From Prorocentrum cordatum (lineage: Eukaryota; Sar; Dinophyceae; Prorocentrales; Prorocentraceae), in the NCBI GenBank assembly GCA_963575745.1, contig CAUYUJ010021071.1:120001-184000 (forward strand): a stretch of DNA of 64,000 nt. The letters run 5' to 3'. Both the position numbers and the translations under genes were made by a program. Positions 55,615 through 64,000 of this stretch are shown here, piece by piece (positions within the stretch are counted from its first letter, which is position 1; each line of letters starts with the position of its first letter). The notes below the pieces were generated by a model. The model was given only the letters and a program-made list of their open reading frames with translations. It was not told the origin of the DNA and searched no databases.

Positions 55615-56114
55615 CGAGTGTTGAGGGCGGCCCCTTCTTGAGTACAGGGCTCTCTGGACACTTCTTTTACCTTTCTGTTAATACAATCGGAACGTAAAGT
55701 ATAGACGGGCGGTAACAACGCAAGTGCCTTGGACGCCGAAATTGGCACTTTTTGCGCGGCGGGCTGACAACACACTGAAAGACTGGCCAGTGAAAACCGC
55801 GAAGGACGGGCCGCAGAGGTCAGGACGCAAGGGTATCCTAAGGACAGCCCTGCGTCCCCACTAGGAGTTTTGACTGTACCGCCTTCGTCGGTGCAATTCC
55901 TGTTCACGACTGAGCTCTCGCCTGGATCGCAGGCCTGCGGGGGCCGGACTTTCAAAGGGGATGCTTCCCGCAGAACTTCATGAGGAAAGGACTTGGGAAG
56001 GGAGAGTGTAGCTGTTTTTCCGCCGACATGAAAGAATGCTCCACCGGCCCCAGCAGGCAAGGAAACCCAATAGATCGCCAGCACCGTTTTCACATGCTAG
56101 CTTATCGGGCGCAC
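55615..56114 (-). ncRNA. Structured segment resembling the 5' part of a group II intron
   Basis: Read on minus, the segment begins GTGCGCCCGATAAG, matching the GTGYG 5' consensus of group II introns and the longer form seen in bacterial ones. A hairpin GCTAGCA/TGCTGGC with a GTGAAAACG-type loop follows at once. Further stems such as CTTCCC...GGGAAG, GGCCTGC...GCAGGCC-type pairs and AGTCG...CGACG come after, with GTCGTGAACAGGAATTGCAC resembling domain I sequence. A minus ORF of 161 codons crosses it without stops, as often happens over such RNAs. I find no domain V, reverse transcriptase or 3' end, so if this is a group II intron it is a 5' fragment. Other structured RNA or a bacterial-derived insert remain possible. 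Confidence 0.35.
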
Positions 56115-56473
56115 GCCACTCCCCATTCTGAAATAAAATGGGGGAGGTCTGACTTCGGGGGGGTTCTGACTTGAGCTGTCTTGGAGGGTTCCGGGTGGTT
56201 CAGGCAGCTGCTCTGGGGGAATCTGAAACTGCCCGTCTGGCAAGTATCAAACCCCCCCACGCTGTATTACGGAATCGCGAGTAGCATGGATTACGGATCC
56301 GCCGATCTGGCGCGTGGGCACCAGATCGACGGATCCGCACCACGACGCCAGGGCCGCCTGATTCGGCGACGTAGCGCCCCACTTCTGCGGGAAAACGGGG
56401 CCCGCCGCTCATCCACGCGCCTCAGTTCATGCTGCCGCATCCCTGAGCTCACTCTGAAGCCTCCCTGGGACTG

Positions 56474-56640
56474 GCATGGGGTGGGAAACATCGACCTGGA
56501 ATCGGCGATTACATCGCCGATGGACTGGCGATAGGCCCCCGATGGCAAATCCGCACATTCCTTCGCGTGCTGGGGCTATCAGACCCCGATCGGCGATCAA
56601 TGGGCGATTGGGAGTCGATGCATCCCCCCCTATGCCAATC
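56474..56640. repeat. ACATCGACCT hairpin element, copy 2 (long)
   Basis: GGGTGGGAAACATCGACCTG at the left and GCGATTGGGAGTCGATGCAT with CCCCCC at the right are partly complementary. Inside are GGCGATTACATCGCCGATGG and GATCGGCGATC palindromes. Shares both ends with 24524-24583. Confidence 0.55.
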
Positions 56641-56931
56641 CCCCCCCCCTATCGTTGCCCCTGACTCCCTCATCCCTCCTCCCTCCTCCTCCCCCCCCCA
56701 CGCACGCCGTTTTGCGCCCCTCATGGCGTCTCCACCACGGCCGCGCGCCGCTCGCCGCACGGAGCCGCCGAGGGCGAGGGGGCTTGCGAGCATGCACGTC
56801 GGCGGCGCGCGGGAAGGGGGCCGGGCTGAGGGTGCCGAGAATGTGCCCTCGATTTGCGACCACGTGCGAACCTACCCCTGCGGGTCCAAACAACTTCGCG
56901 GTATCAAGAAGCCTCCCAAAGGGGTCCGGGG

Positions 56932-57100
56932 AAATGGGGTCGAAGGATCGCGCCGCATCGCCGATGTATCACCGATGCATCGGCGATGCCTCGGTGACGT
57001 CAGCGATGCATCGGCGACGTCGGCGTGGAGAACACCGGGATCCAATTCGGGCAGCATCGCCGATGAATCGGCGATGCGGCACGATCCTCCGACCCCATCT
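56932..57100. mobile_element. 169-bp TIR element (MITE-like), copy 2
   Basis: AAATGGGGTCGAAGGATCG and the reverse complement of CGATCCTCCGACCCCATCT match at 17 of 19 positions. The interior has CGCCGCATCGCCGATG, several GATGCATCGGCGATG palindromes and CGATGAATCGGCGATGC. Same family as 49568-49693, 43 bp longer because of extra internal repeats. Confidence 0.8.
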
Positions 57101-57420
57101 ACTCTAATCCCATCTGGGAGGCCTAGAGTATCGGACACCCCCGCTGCAGTTCACTTGGCTGCAGACATACTTCGAAACCTGAACCCCGGCCAGCGTTTCA
57201 GAAGCCTGACCTGTAGGTGTACTGCTCACGTGTGGTTGCCCTCTCGACCCTCGAGGATCGAGGGAGTGAGGCTCCTGGACGCCACGAGCGCCCTCTGCGC
57301 TCGGGGGTCTCCTTTTCCCAGCCCTCCTGTATGTGGTTCTCGCTTTGAAAAGGGCACTGTGGTAACCACTCACTCTATTATTCCTCCCCCTCCTCCTGCC
57401 TCCTCCGGCGCTGCTCCCTG
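57101..57420 (+). repeat. Spacer including the flank shared with the first satellite locus
   Basis: 57326-57364, reverse-complemented, matches 15905-15946 beside the other ~104-bp array (TTCAAAGCGAGAACC core). The remainder is unassigned; no gene seen. Confidence 0.5.
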
Positions 57421-58640
57421 GGTGGATGCGAACTGCGCACTTGTCGCCACTTTCGTCGGATCCTGCGAGGCACGGCCTAGGTGAGGGCAGCGGGGGTCCA
57501 TTTGAGACCTCGCGGCTCCCTCGGGTGGCTGCGAACTGCGCAACTGCCGCCACTCCCGTGGGCTCCTAGGAGGCAAAGCGGAGGTGAGGGCAGCAGGGAT
57601 CTATTTGAGACCTCGCGACTCCCTGGGGCGCTGCGATCTGCATAACTGTCGCCACTTTCGTGGGCTCCTGGGTGGCACGGCGGAGGTGAGGGCAACGAAG
57701 GTCCATTTGAGACCTCGCTGCTCCCTCGGATGGCTGCGAATTACGCAACCGTCGCCCCTTCCGTGTGCTTCTGAGAGGCACGGCGGAGGTGAGGGCAGCG
57801 GGGGTCCATTTAACACCTCACGACTCCCTCGGGTGGCTGCGAAATGTTCAACTGTCGCCACTTCCGTGGACTTCTGAGAGGCAAGGTGGAGGTGAGGGCA
57901 GCAGGGATCCATTTGAGACCTCGCTGCTCCCTCGGGCGCTGCGAATTACGCAACCGTCGCCACTGTCGTTGGCTTCTGAGAGGCACGGCGGAGATGAGGG
58001 TACATTTGAGACATCGCGGCTCCCCCCAGGTAACTGCTAACCGCGCATCAGTCGCCACTTTCGTGGGTTCCTGGGTGGCTGCGAAATTTTCAACTGTCAC
58101 CACCTTCGTTCGCTCCTGAGAGGCACGGCGGCGGTGAGGGTCCATTTGAGACCCTGCTGCTCCTTGGTATGCTGCGAGCTGCGCAACTGTCGCACCTTTC
58201 TTCGTGGGCTCATGGGAGGTCCAGCGGAGTCGGGGGCCACGTGCACCCAGACGAGACCTCGCTGTTCCCTGGATGGCTGCGAACTACGCAGATGTAATCC
58301 CTCTCGCGGGCTCCTGGGAGGTCCAGCGGAGTCAAAGGACAACGCGAACCCGGGCTGGACCTCGCTACTCCCTGGGTGGCTGCGAACCGCGCAAATGTCA
58401 CCGCTTTCGTGGACTCCTGGAAGGTCCAGCGGAGTCGGGGGCCACGCGCGCCCATTTGAGACATCGCTGCTCCTTGGTATGCTGCGAGCTGCGCAATTGT
58501 CGACACTTTCGCGGGCTTCTGGGAAGCCCAGCGTGGATCCAGCCAATACCTGGCGGCTCCCTGGGAGGCCGCTAAGTGCGCAATTGTCGCAAGATCCGTG
58601 GGTTCCTGGGAGGCAAGGCGGCGATGAGGGCAGCGCAGAC
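57421..58640 (+). repeat. ~104-bp satellite, about 13 copies, locus 2 (inverted)
   Basis: Unit starts such as GCGAACTGCGCAACTGCCGC (57531), GCGATCTGCATAACTGTCGC (57629) and GCGAATTACGCAACCGTCGC (57733) repeat at about 95-105 bp. They share CACTTTCGTGGGCTCCTGGG with the minus strand of the array at 14481-15800. The second half of the unit differs (GTGAGGGCAGC..GTCCATTTGAGACCTCG here, ACGTCATACGCGGACCACCT there), so the loci are subfamilies. Divergence among copies is higher than at locus 1, with one truncated unit near 58027-58078. Confidence 0.9.
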
Positions 58641-59100
58641 CGTGCATGTCTGGCGATGTGTTCATTTGCATGCTGCGTTCATGCAAATATTCGCCTCGCG
58701 TGGAGAAGGGGTTGGGTGCGTCTCGGGCACTTGGGGGGGACTCTCCGGGTGGCTCCAGGGACCCCTGGGGACCTCCATGGACCTCCAGGGACCGGGATCC
58801 GGGGCGGAAGCGACTGGTTTGCCTAGCGAGGGGGGTGGCTCCTCTGAGAGAAAGGCACCCCGCCGCCTCGAGAAGCCCTCCCGCCATCAAGTGGGGCCAC
58901 TCTCGGAAGCCTGCGAGCCCGTGAGCCCATTGCCTCTCTTGAGCACAGCGAGGGGGTCTGTCTTCGGCGGGGGCACCAACTCCTGGGATTGTCCTGGGTC
59001 GTCGTGGCAAGAATTCCGAGGAGGGCCCAGCCGTGGCGCGAGGTACCGCCCAGAGACCAACAGAAACTCGTAGTTCGCTCCTTCAGCTGGGCGCGCCAGC
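58641..59100. other. Spacer with a possible minus-strand exon
   Basis: On minus, ANYEFLLVSGRYLAPRLGPP and SQELVPPPKTDPLAVLKRGN (about 59080-58930) look protein-like and lie downstream of the acidic ORF at 59083-59574 in another frame. Otherwise nothing assigned. Confidence 0.3.
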
Positions 59101-59574
59101 GAAAGACTCGCTTCGCCTCTCTCGAGAGGCTCCCTTCGCCTCCTCTCCTCCCGCCTCCTCCTCCTCCTCCTCCTCCTCCTCCTCCTCCTCCTCCTCCTCT
59201 TCCTCCTCCTCCTCCTCCTCCTCCTCAACGTCGTCGCGCCTCCTTCCCGACTGGTCTCCGTCACGGGCGACCTCCAGCTGAGAGCTCCCTTCGTCTGGGT
59301 TCTCCCCCTCCTCCTCCTCTTCCTCCTCTTCCTTCTCCTGCTCATCCTCCTCCTGCTCTTGCTCCTCCTCCTCCTCCTCTTCCTCCTCCTCCTCCTCCTC
59401 CTCCTCCTCCTCCGCCCCCTCCCCCGCCGCATCCTCTAGAGAGCTCATCCCGTCCAGAGCCATGCCCTCCCTGCGCGCGCCGCCAGGATAGAGCTGCTCA
59501 ATAGTCGTCGCCCCAGCACACCTGGGCGAAGGGCCACTGCGCTCGCGAGCGGCGCCCGCGCGCGCAGGACGCAA
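59083..59574 (-). CDS. Acidic poly-Glu ORF, doubtful gene
   Basis: 163 codons on minus. The N-terminal 50 residues (GATTIEQLYPGGARREGMAL then DGMSSLEDAAGEG) and a middle segment (GENPDEGSSQLEVARDGDQS) are of normal complexity. They are separated by two poly-Glu runs encoded by TCC/GAG microsatellite. Such acidic tracts occur in nuclear proteins, but the runs can equally be plain microsatellite in non-coding DNA. The downstream protein-like piece in another frame (58930-59080) raises the chance of a real, spliced or frameshifted gene. Confidence 0.3.
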   Translation of the reverse strand: MRPARAGAARERSGPSPRCAGATTIEQLYPGGARREGMALDGMSSLEDAAGEGAEEEEEEEEEEEEEEEEEQEQEEDEQEKEEEEEEEEGENPDEGSSQLEVARDGDQSGRRRDDVEEEEEEEEEEEEEEEEEEEEEEEEAGGEEAKGASRERRSESFAGAPS

Positions 59575-59655
59575 CTCCTCCTCCTCTTCCTGCTCCTCCT
59601 CCTCCTCCTCCTCCTCCTCCTCCTCCTCCTCCTCCTCCTCCTCCTGCTCCTCCTC
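59150..59655 (+). repeat. (TCC)n microsatellite blocks
   Basis: TCC tracts at 59152-59225, 59310-59412 and 59577-59652, with unique sequence between. AT-rich ATTAGT/ATTATT repeats follow at 59725-59815. Confidence 0.92.
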
Positions 59656-59815
59656 TTATTCGCATCAACAGTTAATTCGCATTTTTCTTGGTAGTATCAT
59701 AATTCGTCTTCGGTTTCTTCGTCTGGCTATTATGATTAGTATTATCAGTATTATTAGTATTCTTATGTTTGTTATTAATCGCACTACTAGTATCATTAAT
59801 ATCAATCGTATTATT

Positions 59816-60590
59816 CCTACTCACTTTCCTCCTCCGTCCCCCTCCTCATCCTGCTCCTCCTCCTCTTCCACTCTCCTCCACTCTCCTCCACACTCCTCCC
59901 ATCTCGTCTTCAACCCTCTTAGCCATTTCCCCTCCTTTGCTAAGCCTGTAACGGTCTCCGGTGATAAAAACAATAAAGCCGCATGAGTGCAGATCAAGCG
60001 GCGCTTGAGGAACGAAGAAAAATGGATACATGAAGAGCCCGCAAGGAGATCTGCAGGAGTCGGAAATATAGCCCCCTTCCCCCCACAATCATCACTCCTC
60101 ACCCTCCGTCGCTCCGGCAATACTAACGAGGCTAAGCAGCGTCTACATTCTAAGGCTGGCGCAATTTGCACAGTCTGGCCTGCTTGTCAACAATGTGAGG
60201 TGCATCTGCCTTACTGGGTTGATGCTAAAACAAATACATTACTGCCTTGTGCAGGCAGGCTGGCGTGGCAGCGTCAAAGAGCAGGCGAACCCTTCCCCCT
60301 CCTCACTCGTCAACCTCAGACAGACAGACAGACAGGAACCCTACGCCCATGGCGCGTCGGCAAGCGCACACTCATACACGACCTACACATCTATGTCAAT
60401 ATATGTCTCCAAACGTGAGGATCCTGAACAAAACCTTGCAATATGTCTCCGTCCCCGCATGCCCAGTGCGCATGTGGTCCCAGTAAGTTTGCCCACTCCC
60501 AGGGATGAAAACAGAATGGCGAAGGGGATCTCCTGCTGAGCCGCGTACAGCCTTGCCGTAGAACGAGCGGTGAACATCGTAAACAATTAT
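59816..60590. other. Spacer without an assignable gene
   Basis: Begins with TCC-rich sequence. AATAAAGCC occurs at 59970 and (GACA)n at 60320-60335. ORFs on both strands are short and unremarkable. Confidence 0.5.
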
Positions 60591-60599
60591 TCTGTTTTC

Positions 60600-60760
60600 C
60601 GAAGGGAACGGGGCCACTTTTTCTTCTGGAGGCGCTCTTGGGAGTCCTCTTGGGGGACTCTTGGGCCGTCGTGGGGGCTCCCGGAGGCCGTTTTGGAGCC
60701 ATCTTCGGCGTCTTGGAGCGACAATTCGGGAACGTTGGGCCCTGTTGGACGTTTGGATGT
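60600..60760 (-). repeat. CCCAAGAGG-rich minisatellite family, inverted copy
   Basis: CTCTTGGGAGTCCTCTTGGG, GGACTCTTGGGCC and CGTCTTGGAGCGACAATTCG are the reverse complement of units at 11650-12500. A weaker relative (CCTCTTGGGGGCCTCGTGAG) lies at 62840-62900. Confidence 0.6.
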
Positions 60761-60772
60761 ACACACACATAT

Positions 60773-60890
60773 AACAATAATAATACTACTAATAATAATA
60801 ATAATAAGAAGAAGAAGAAGAAGAAGAAAGAGAGAGAGAGAGAGAGAAAGAAAGAAAGTGAAAGAGAGAGAGACAGCGTGATCCACCGCC
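60773..60890 (+). repeat. (AAT)n-(AAG)n-(GA)n repeats
   Basis: ATAATAATACTAATAATAAT passes into AAGAAGAAG and then GAGAGAGAGAAAG. Low complexity only. Confidence 0.92.
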
Positions 60891-61033
60891 GCTTTACTGT
60901 AGAAAATTGCCGCCCTTTTCCTCGGGAACCCGGGTCTCCCCCCCTCCCCCTCCAACCCCCCCACCCCCCTGCTGGACCCCCCCCCCTCCCCTCCCCGGCA
61001 AACCCCCCCCCCTCCATAACCCCTCCCCCCACC

Positions 61034-61881
61034 CTCCCCCTCGAAAACCGGAGGGGGGGGGCACTACCGGTTCGAACCCCCCCCCCCTCCCCCTCGAAAA
61101 CCGGGGGGGATCACTACCGGTTCGAACCCCTCCCCCCCCCCTCGAAAACCGAAGGGGGGTCACTACCGGTCCACTGTTGTTCCCAGCACCACTGTCCTCA
61201 CCACCGCTGTCCCCACTGGTTCCACCACCGTCCCTACTGTCCCCACCAGTGCCCCCACCACTGTCGCACTGTCCCCACTGTCCCCACCACTGTTCCCACC
61301 ACGGTTCCACTCTCCCCACTGTCTCCACGGCCCCAACCACTGCCCGACTATCCCCTACTGTCCCCACTGTCCCACTGACTCCTCCGCTGTCCCACTGAGC
61401 TGTCCCACTGTTCCCACCACTGTCCCCACTGTCCCCGCCACTGTCCCCACTGTACCTCTGTCCCATTGTCCCACCGCCGTCCTCGCCACCGCCTTCACCA
61501 CTGTCCCCACCACCACTGTACCCTCCACTGTCCCACTGTTTCCACCTCATTCCCACACCACTGTCCCCACCACCACCGTCCCCACCACTGTCCACTGTCC
61601 CCACTGTTCCCACCATTGTCCTCACCACTGTCCCCACCACTACCGTCCCCACCAGTGTCCCACTGTCCCCACCACTGTCCCGCTGTCCCCTCACCACTGT
61701 CCCCACCATCACCGTCCCCACCACTGTCCGCACCCCCACTCGGTTTTCGATGGGGGGGGTCTAATGACCCCCCCCGGTTTTCGAAGGGGGGGGGGAGTTC
61801 GAACCGGTAGTGACCCCCCCCTTTTCATGATGAACTGGGGGGGAGGGGTTCGAACCGGTAGTGACCCCCCACCGGTTTTCC
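61034..61881. mobile_element. Foldback element enclosing a CCCCACCACTGT minisatellite
   Basis: The left arm (61034-61172) has three copies of CTCGAAAACCGG plus a G run plus CACTACCGGTTCGAACCCC. The right arm (61740-61881) carries the same units as reverse complement (GGGGTTCGAACCGGTAGTGA, CCGGTTTTCGA). Between them lie about 570 bp of CCCCACCACTGTCCCCACTG-type 12-bp repeats. This inverted-repeat-plus-satellite layout resembles foldback transposons. No target duplication was identified. Confidence 0.75.
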
Positions 61882-61912
61882 GCCAGCAACGGTAGAACAC
61901 GCGCTCTCATAC

Positions 61913-62518
61913 ATACACACACACATATATATATATGTGTGCATATGCATGCATGCATGTATATATATATACATATGTGCATATGCATGCATGCATGCAT
62001 GCATGCATGCATGCATGTATGTATGTGTGTATGTATGTATGTATGTATGTATGTATGTATGCATGCATGTATGTATGTATGTATGTGTGCATGTATGTAT
62101 GTGTGTATGTATGTATGTATGTATGTATGTATGTATGTATGTATGTATGTATGTATGTATGTGTGTGTATGTATGTATGTATGTATGTATGTATGTATGT
62201 ATGTATGTATGTATGTATGTATGTATGTGTGTGTATGTATGTATGTATGCATGCATGCATGCATGTATGTATGTATGTATGTATGTATGTATGCATGCAT
62301 GCATGGATGGATGGATGGATGGATGGATGGATGGATGGATGGATGGATGGATTGATGGATGGATTAATGGATGTATGGATGTATACAAATATGTACACAC
62401 GTACATACATACATACATACCTGCCTACATACCTACCTACCTACCTACCTACCTACCTACCTACCTACATACATACATACATACATACATACATACATAC
62501 ATACATACATACATAAGC
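61913..62518 (+). repeat. (ATGT)n/(GATG)n/(CATA)n tetranucleotide array
   Basis: ATGTATGT with GCATGCAT interruptions (61930-62303), then GATG (62304-62360), then ACATACCTACCTAC and CATACATA (62400-62515). ORFs on both strands are Tyr/His/Met/Cys repeats. The right end abuts a CGCGCGCGCTTCGCGCGCGC palindrome at 62521-62541. Confidence 0.95.
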
Positions 62519-62541
62519 CACGCGCGCGCGCTTCGCGCGCG

Positions 62542-63060
62542 CTCAGGCTCTAGTCAGAGCTGATCCAGGGCTGCCATCTACCTCGATCAATCTCAGTGCG
62601 CTGTAACTCCGGAGAGCCCCATCGTCACCGCGAAGTCGACATCCACTGCTTCCGTCGCCTTCGTTGGCCTGAACCACGCGCTCCTCGCACCCGCTTAGGT
62701 TTTAGCTCAATCGCTCCCGACTGCAAACTAGATCCTGGAAAACCGCGACGACGACGACGACGACGGCAGCCTCTTGCAAATTCGGAGGCGTCGTGCACCT
62801 GCGGAACACAAGATTCGGGGGTCTCGTCGGGCCTCCTCGAACCTCTTGGGGGCCTCGTGAGGTCGTCTTCGGGCCTCCATGATCCCTCCTGGGGGTCTAT
62901 GGGTCTCCTCTGCTGGGTCAGAAGAGGAGAGATGTGGTTGAAGGTGTCCCCAAAGCACCTTCGGGGTACATCTTCTGGAATTTCTTCGGGCCTCGCTTAC
63001 GGAAGCAATTGTTCCCGGAAGATGTTTCCAGAGAGCCTTCCGCGAACATCTTCGGCGTGT
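62542..63060. other. Spacer, unassigned
   Basis: Contains a short GAC repeat (62750-62765) and degenerate GGGCCTC/TCTTGGGG units. No convincing gene. Confidence 0.45.
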
Positions 63061-63074
63061 TCTCGGGCCTTTTA

Positions 63075-63375
63075 GAACCACTATGGGAATTACTGGGGGC
63101 ATGGGAGATATGGGAGTTATTGGAATTACGGGACTTACCTGGGTGAAGGGAACTAGAAGGATTATGATAAAGAACAAAAATTATGTGAGTTTGGGAAATA
63201 TGGATATGATCGGAATTATGACAAATACAAGAATTATGGGCCGTATGGGAAGTAGGGTACGTATGCGGATGGTGGGACTTATGACAATTGTGGACAGAAT
63301 GGGAACTACGGAAAGTATAGCAAGTATGGGAAGGATGGGAATTATGGGTTTGATTGGAATTAGGGAAATTATTGA
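63075..63375 (+). repeat. ATGGGAATTA-type degenerate minisatellite
   Basis: Around thirty copies of a ~10-bp unit (TATGGGAAT/ATGGGAGATA/ATTATGGGAA). The same unit resumes at 63612-63715. Confidence 0.8.
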
Positions 63376-63611
63376 AATCTTGAAATTGTCGCGTAGCCTC
63401 GTCTCTATCAAGGAGGCGTCGTGACCGAAACCGTGTCCGAAGATCCGCCCGAGTGCGACCGAAACTGGCGCCCGAAATTTTCTGGCCGCGCTCGTGTGTG
63501 ACCGAAAGGGTTGGTTCGGAACCGAGACGATTCTCAATTTCGGTCACGTTTTCGGTCACTGATTTGATTCGGTTCTCTACCTTTTCGGCTGGTAGGTGCG
63601 GGATGCCTCGA
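63376..63611. repeat. GACCGAAA-rich segment between two ATGGGAATTA blocks
   Basis: GACCGAAA or its complement TTTCGGTC occurs about seven times in 170 bp (63421-63565), partly as inverted pairs. It splits the surrounding minisatellite and so may be an insertion. Confidence 0.5.
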
Positions 63612-63715
63612 GAAATATGGGACGTATGGGAAATGTGAGAATCATGGGAAATATGGGAAGTAAACATTTGGGAATTATGGAACTGATGCGAATCATGAGG
63701 AATACGTGAGGTCAT

Positions 63716-64000
63716 CCGTAAACCGTTGCCGGGCCCTTCCTGGTGTCACTCCGACGCAATGGTTCATCCCCGATTGAAGGAAGGTTCCAGTACTGGCCAG
63801 ACTGAACCAGGCTGAATCGAACGGCCGCGAACCAGCGTTCCCCCAAGACGAATCGAACCGAAACGGAGTGGTCGTGGTGACGACCCGAACCGAACAGAAC
63901 CAAGTTCGTTTGTGGATCAGTCAGCCTCGAATCGCTAAGTCGGATCGGATCGGAATGCGAGTCGGATCGGGCCGCACTGGCACAGAGTCGAAATCGAATC
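63716..64000. repeat. CGAACCGAA/GGATCGGATCGG degenerate repeats to the window end
   Basis: Short motifs GAATCGAACCGAAACGG, CGAACCGAACAGAACC and TCGGATCGGATCGG recur. No gene visible before the end of the window. Confidence 0.5.

Noticed and set aside
61861-62563. Tyr/His/Met/Cys repeat ORFs
   Set aside because: Direct translations of ATGT and CATA tetranucleotide repeats in every frame.

Overview
This window reads as a nuclear scaffold from a dinoflagellate. Three signs point there. A near-complete relict of the dinoflagellate spliced leader sits directly upstream of an intronless ORF (2169-2191). Several ORFs and ORF fragments resemble multicopy protein families and LINE proteins that I recall from Symbiodinium/Prorocentrum-type genomes. 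The rest is GC-rich DNA crowded with simple repeats and degenerate minisatellites. Species cannot be fixed from the sequence. There is one assembly gap (27565-27664). I see no rRNA, tRNA, CRISPR array, bacterial operon or plasmid-type origin.

Genes are sparse. Those I would defend are: the 3' end of a hypothetical gene (1-357); a retroposed spliced-leader cDNA gene (2243-3055); a two-exon lysine-rich gene whose exons join in frame across a 290-bp GT-AG intron (3834-5710); a broken copy of a dinoflagellate multicopy, transposase-like family (6639-8689); and a minus-strand decayed gene in a single frame interrupted by four stops (about 21650-23948). A LINE retrotransposon covers 39512-46689, with an OTU-type cysteine protease motif, an endonuclease remnant, a reverse transcriptase and a C-terminal zinc knuckle, in several frames. 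Further fragments are a minus-strand retroelement RNase H-like tail (51670-52162), a second LINE 3' fragment with RNase H (53866-54895), and a structured minus-strand segment starting like a group II intron (55615-56114, tentative).

The remainder is repeat landscape. Several minisatellite families occur at two places in the window: a ~104-bp satellite at 14481-15800 and, inverted, at 57421-58640, sharing a flanking sequence; a ~62-bp family at 10541-10907 and 12975-13255; an ~85-bp family at 29485-30075 and 30925-31240; and a CCCAAGAGG-rich family at 11650-12500, inverted near 60600-60760. Palindromic or TIR-bearing elements lie at 3371-3574, 26664-26815, 49568-49693, 56932-57100 and 61034-61881. 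A CAT/CAC microsatellite of about 8.4 kb in total (32455-36780, 37662-39511, 46709-48905) is split by two insertions, one of them the LINE.

The most interesting link is that the retroposed spliced-leader gene is also bordered on both sides by short CAT/CAC tracts. That suggests a retrotransposition machinery with a preference for this microsatellite, acting on both LINE RNA and trans-spliced mRNA. This is inference, but can be tested on the whole assembly.
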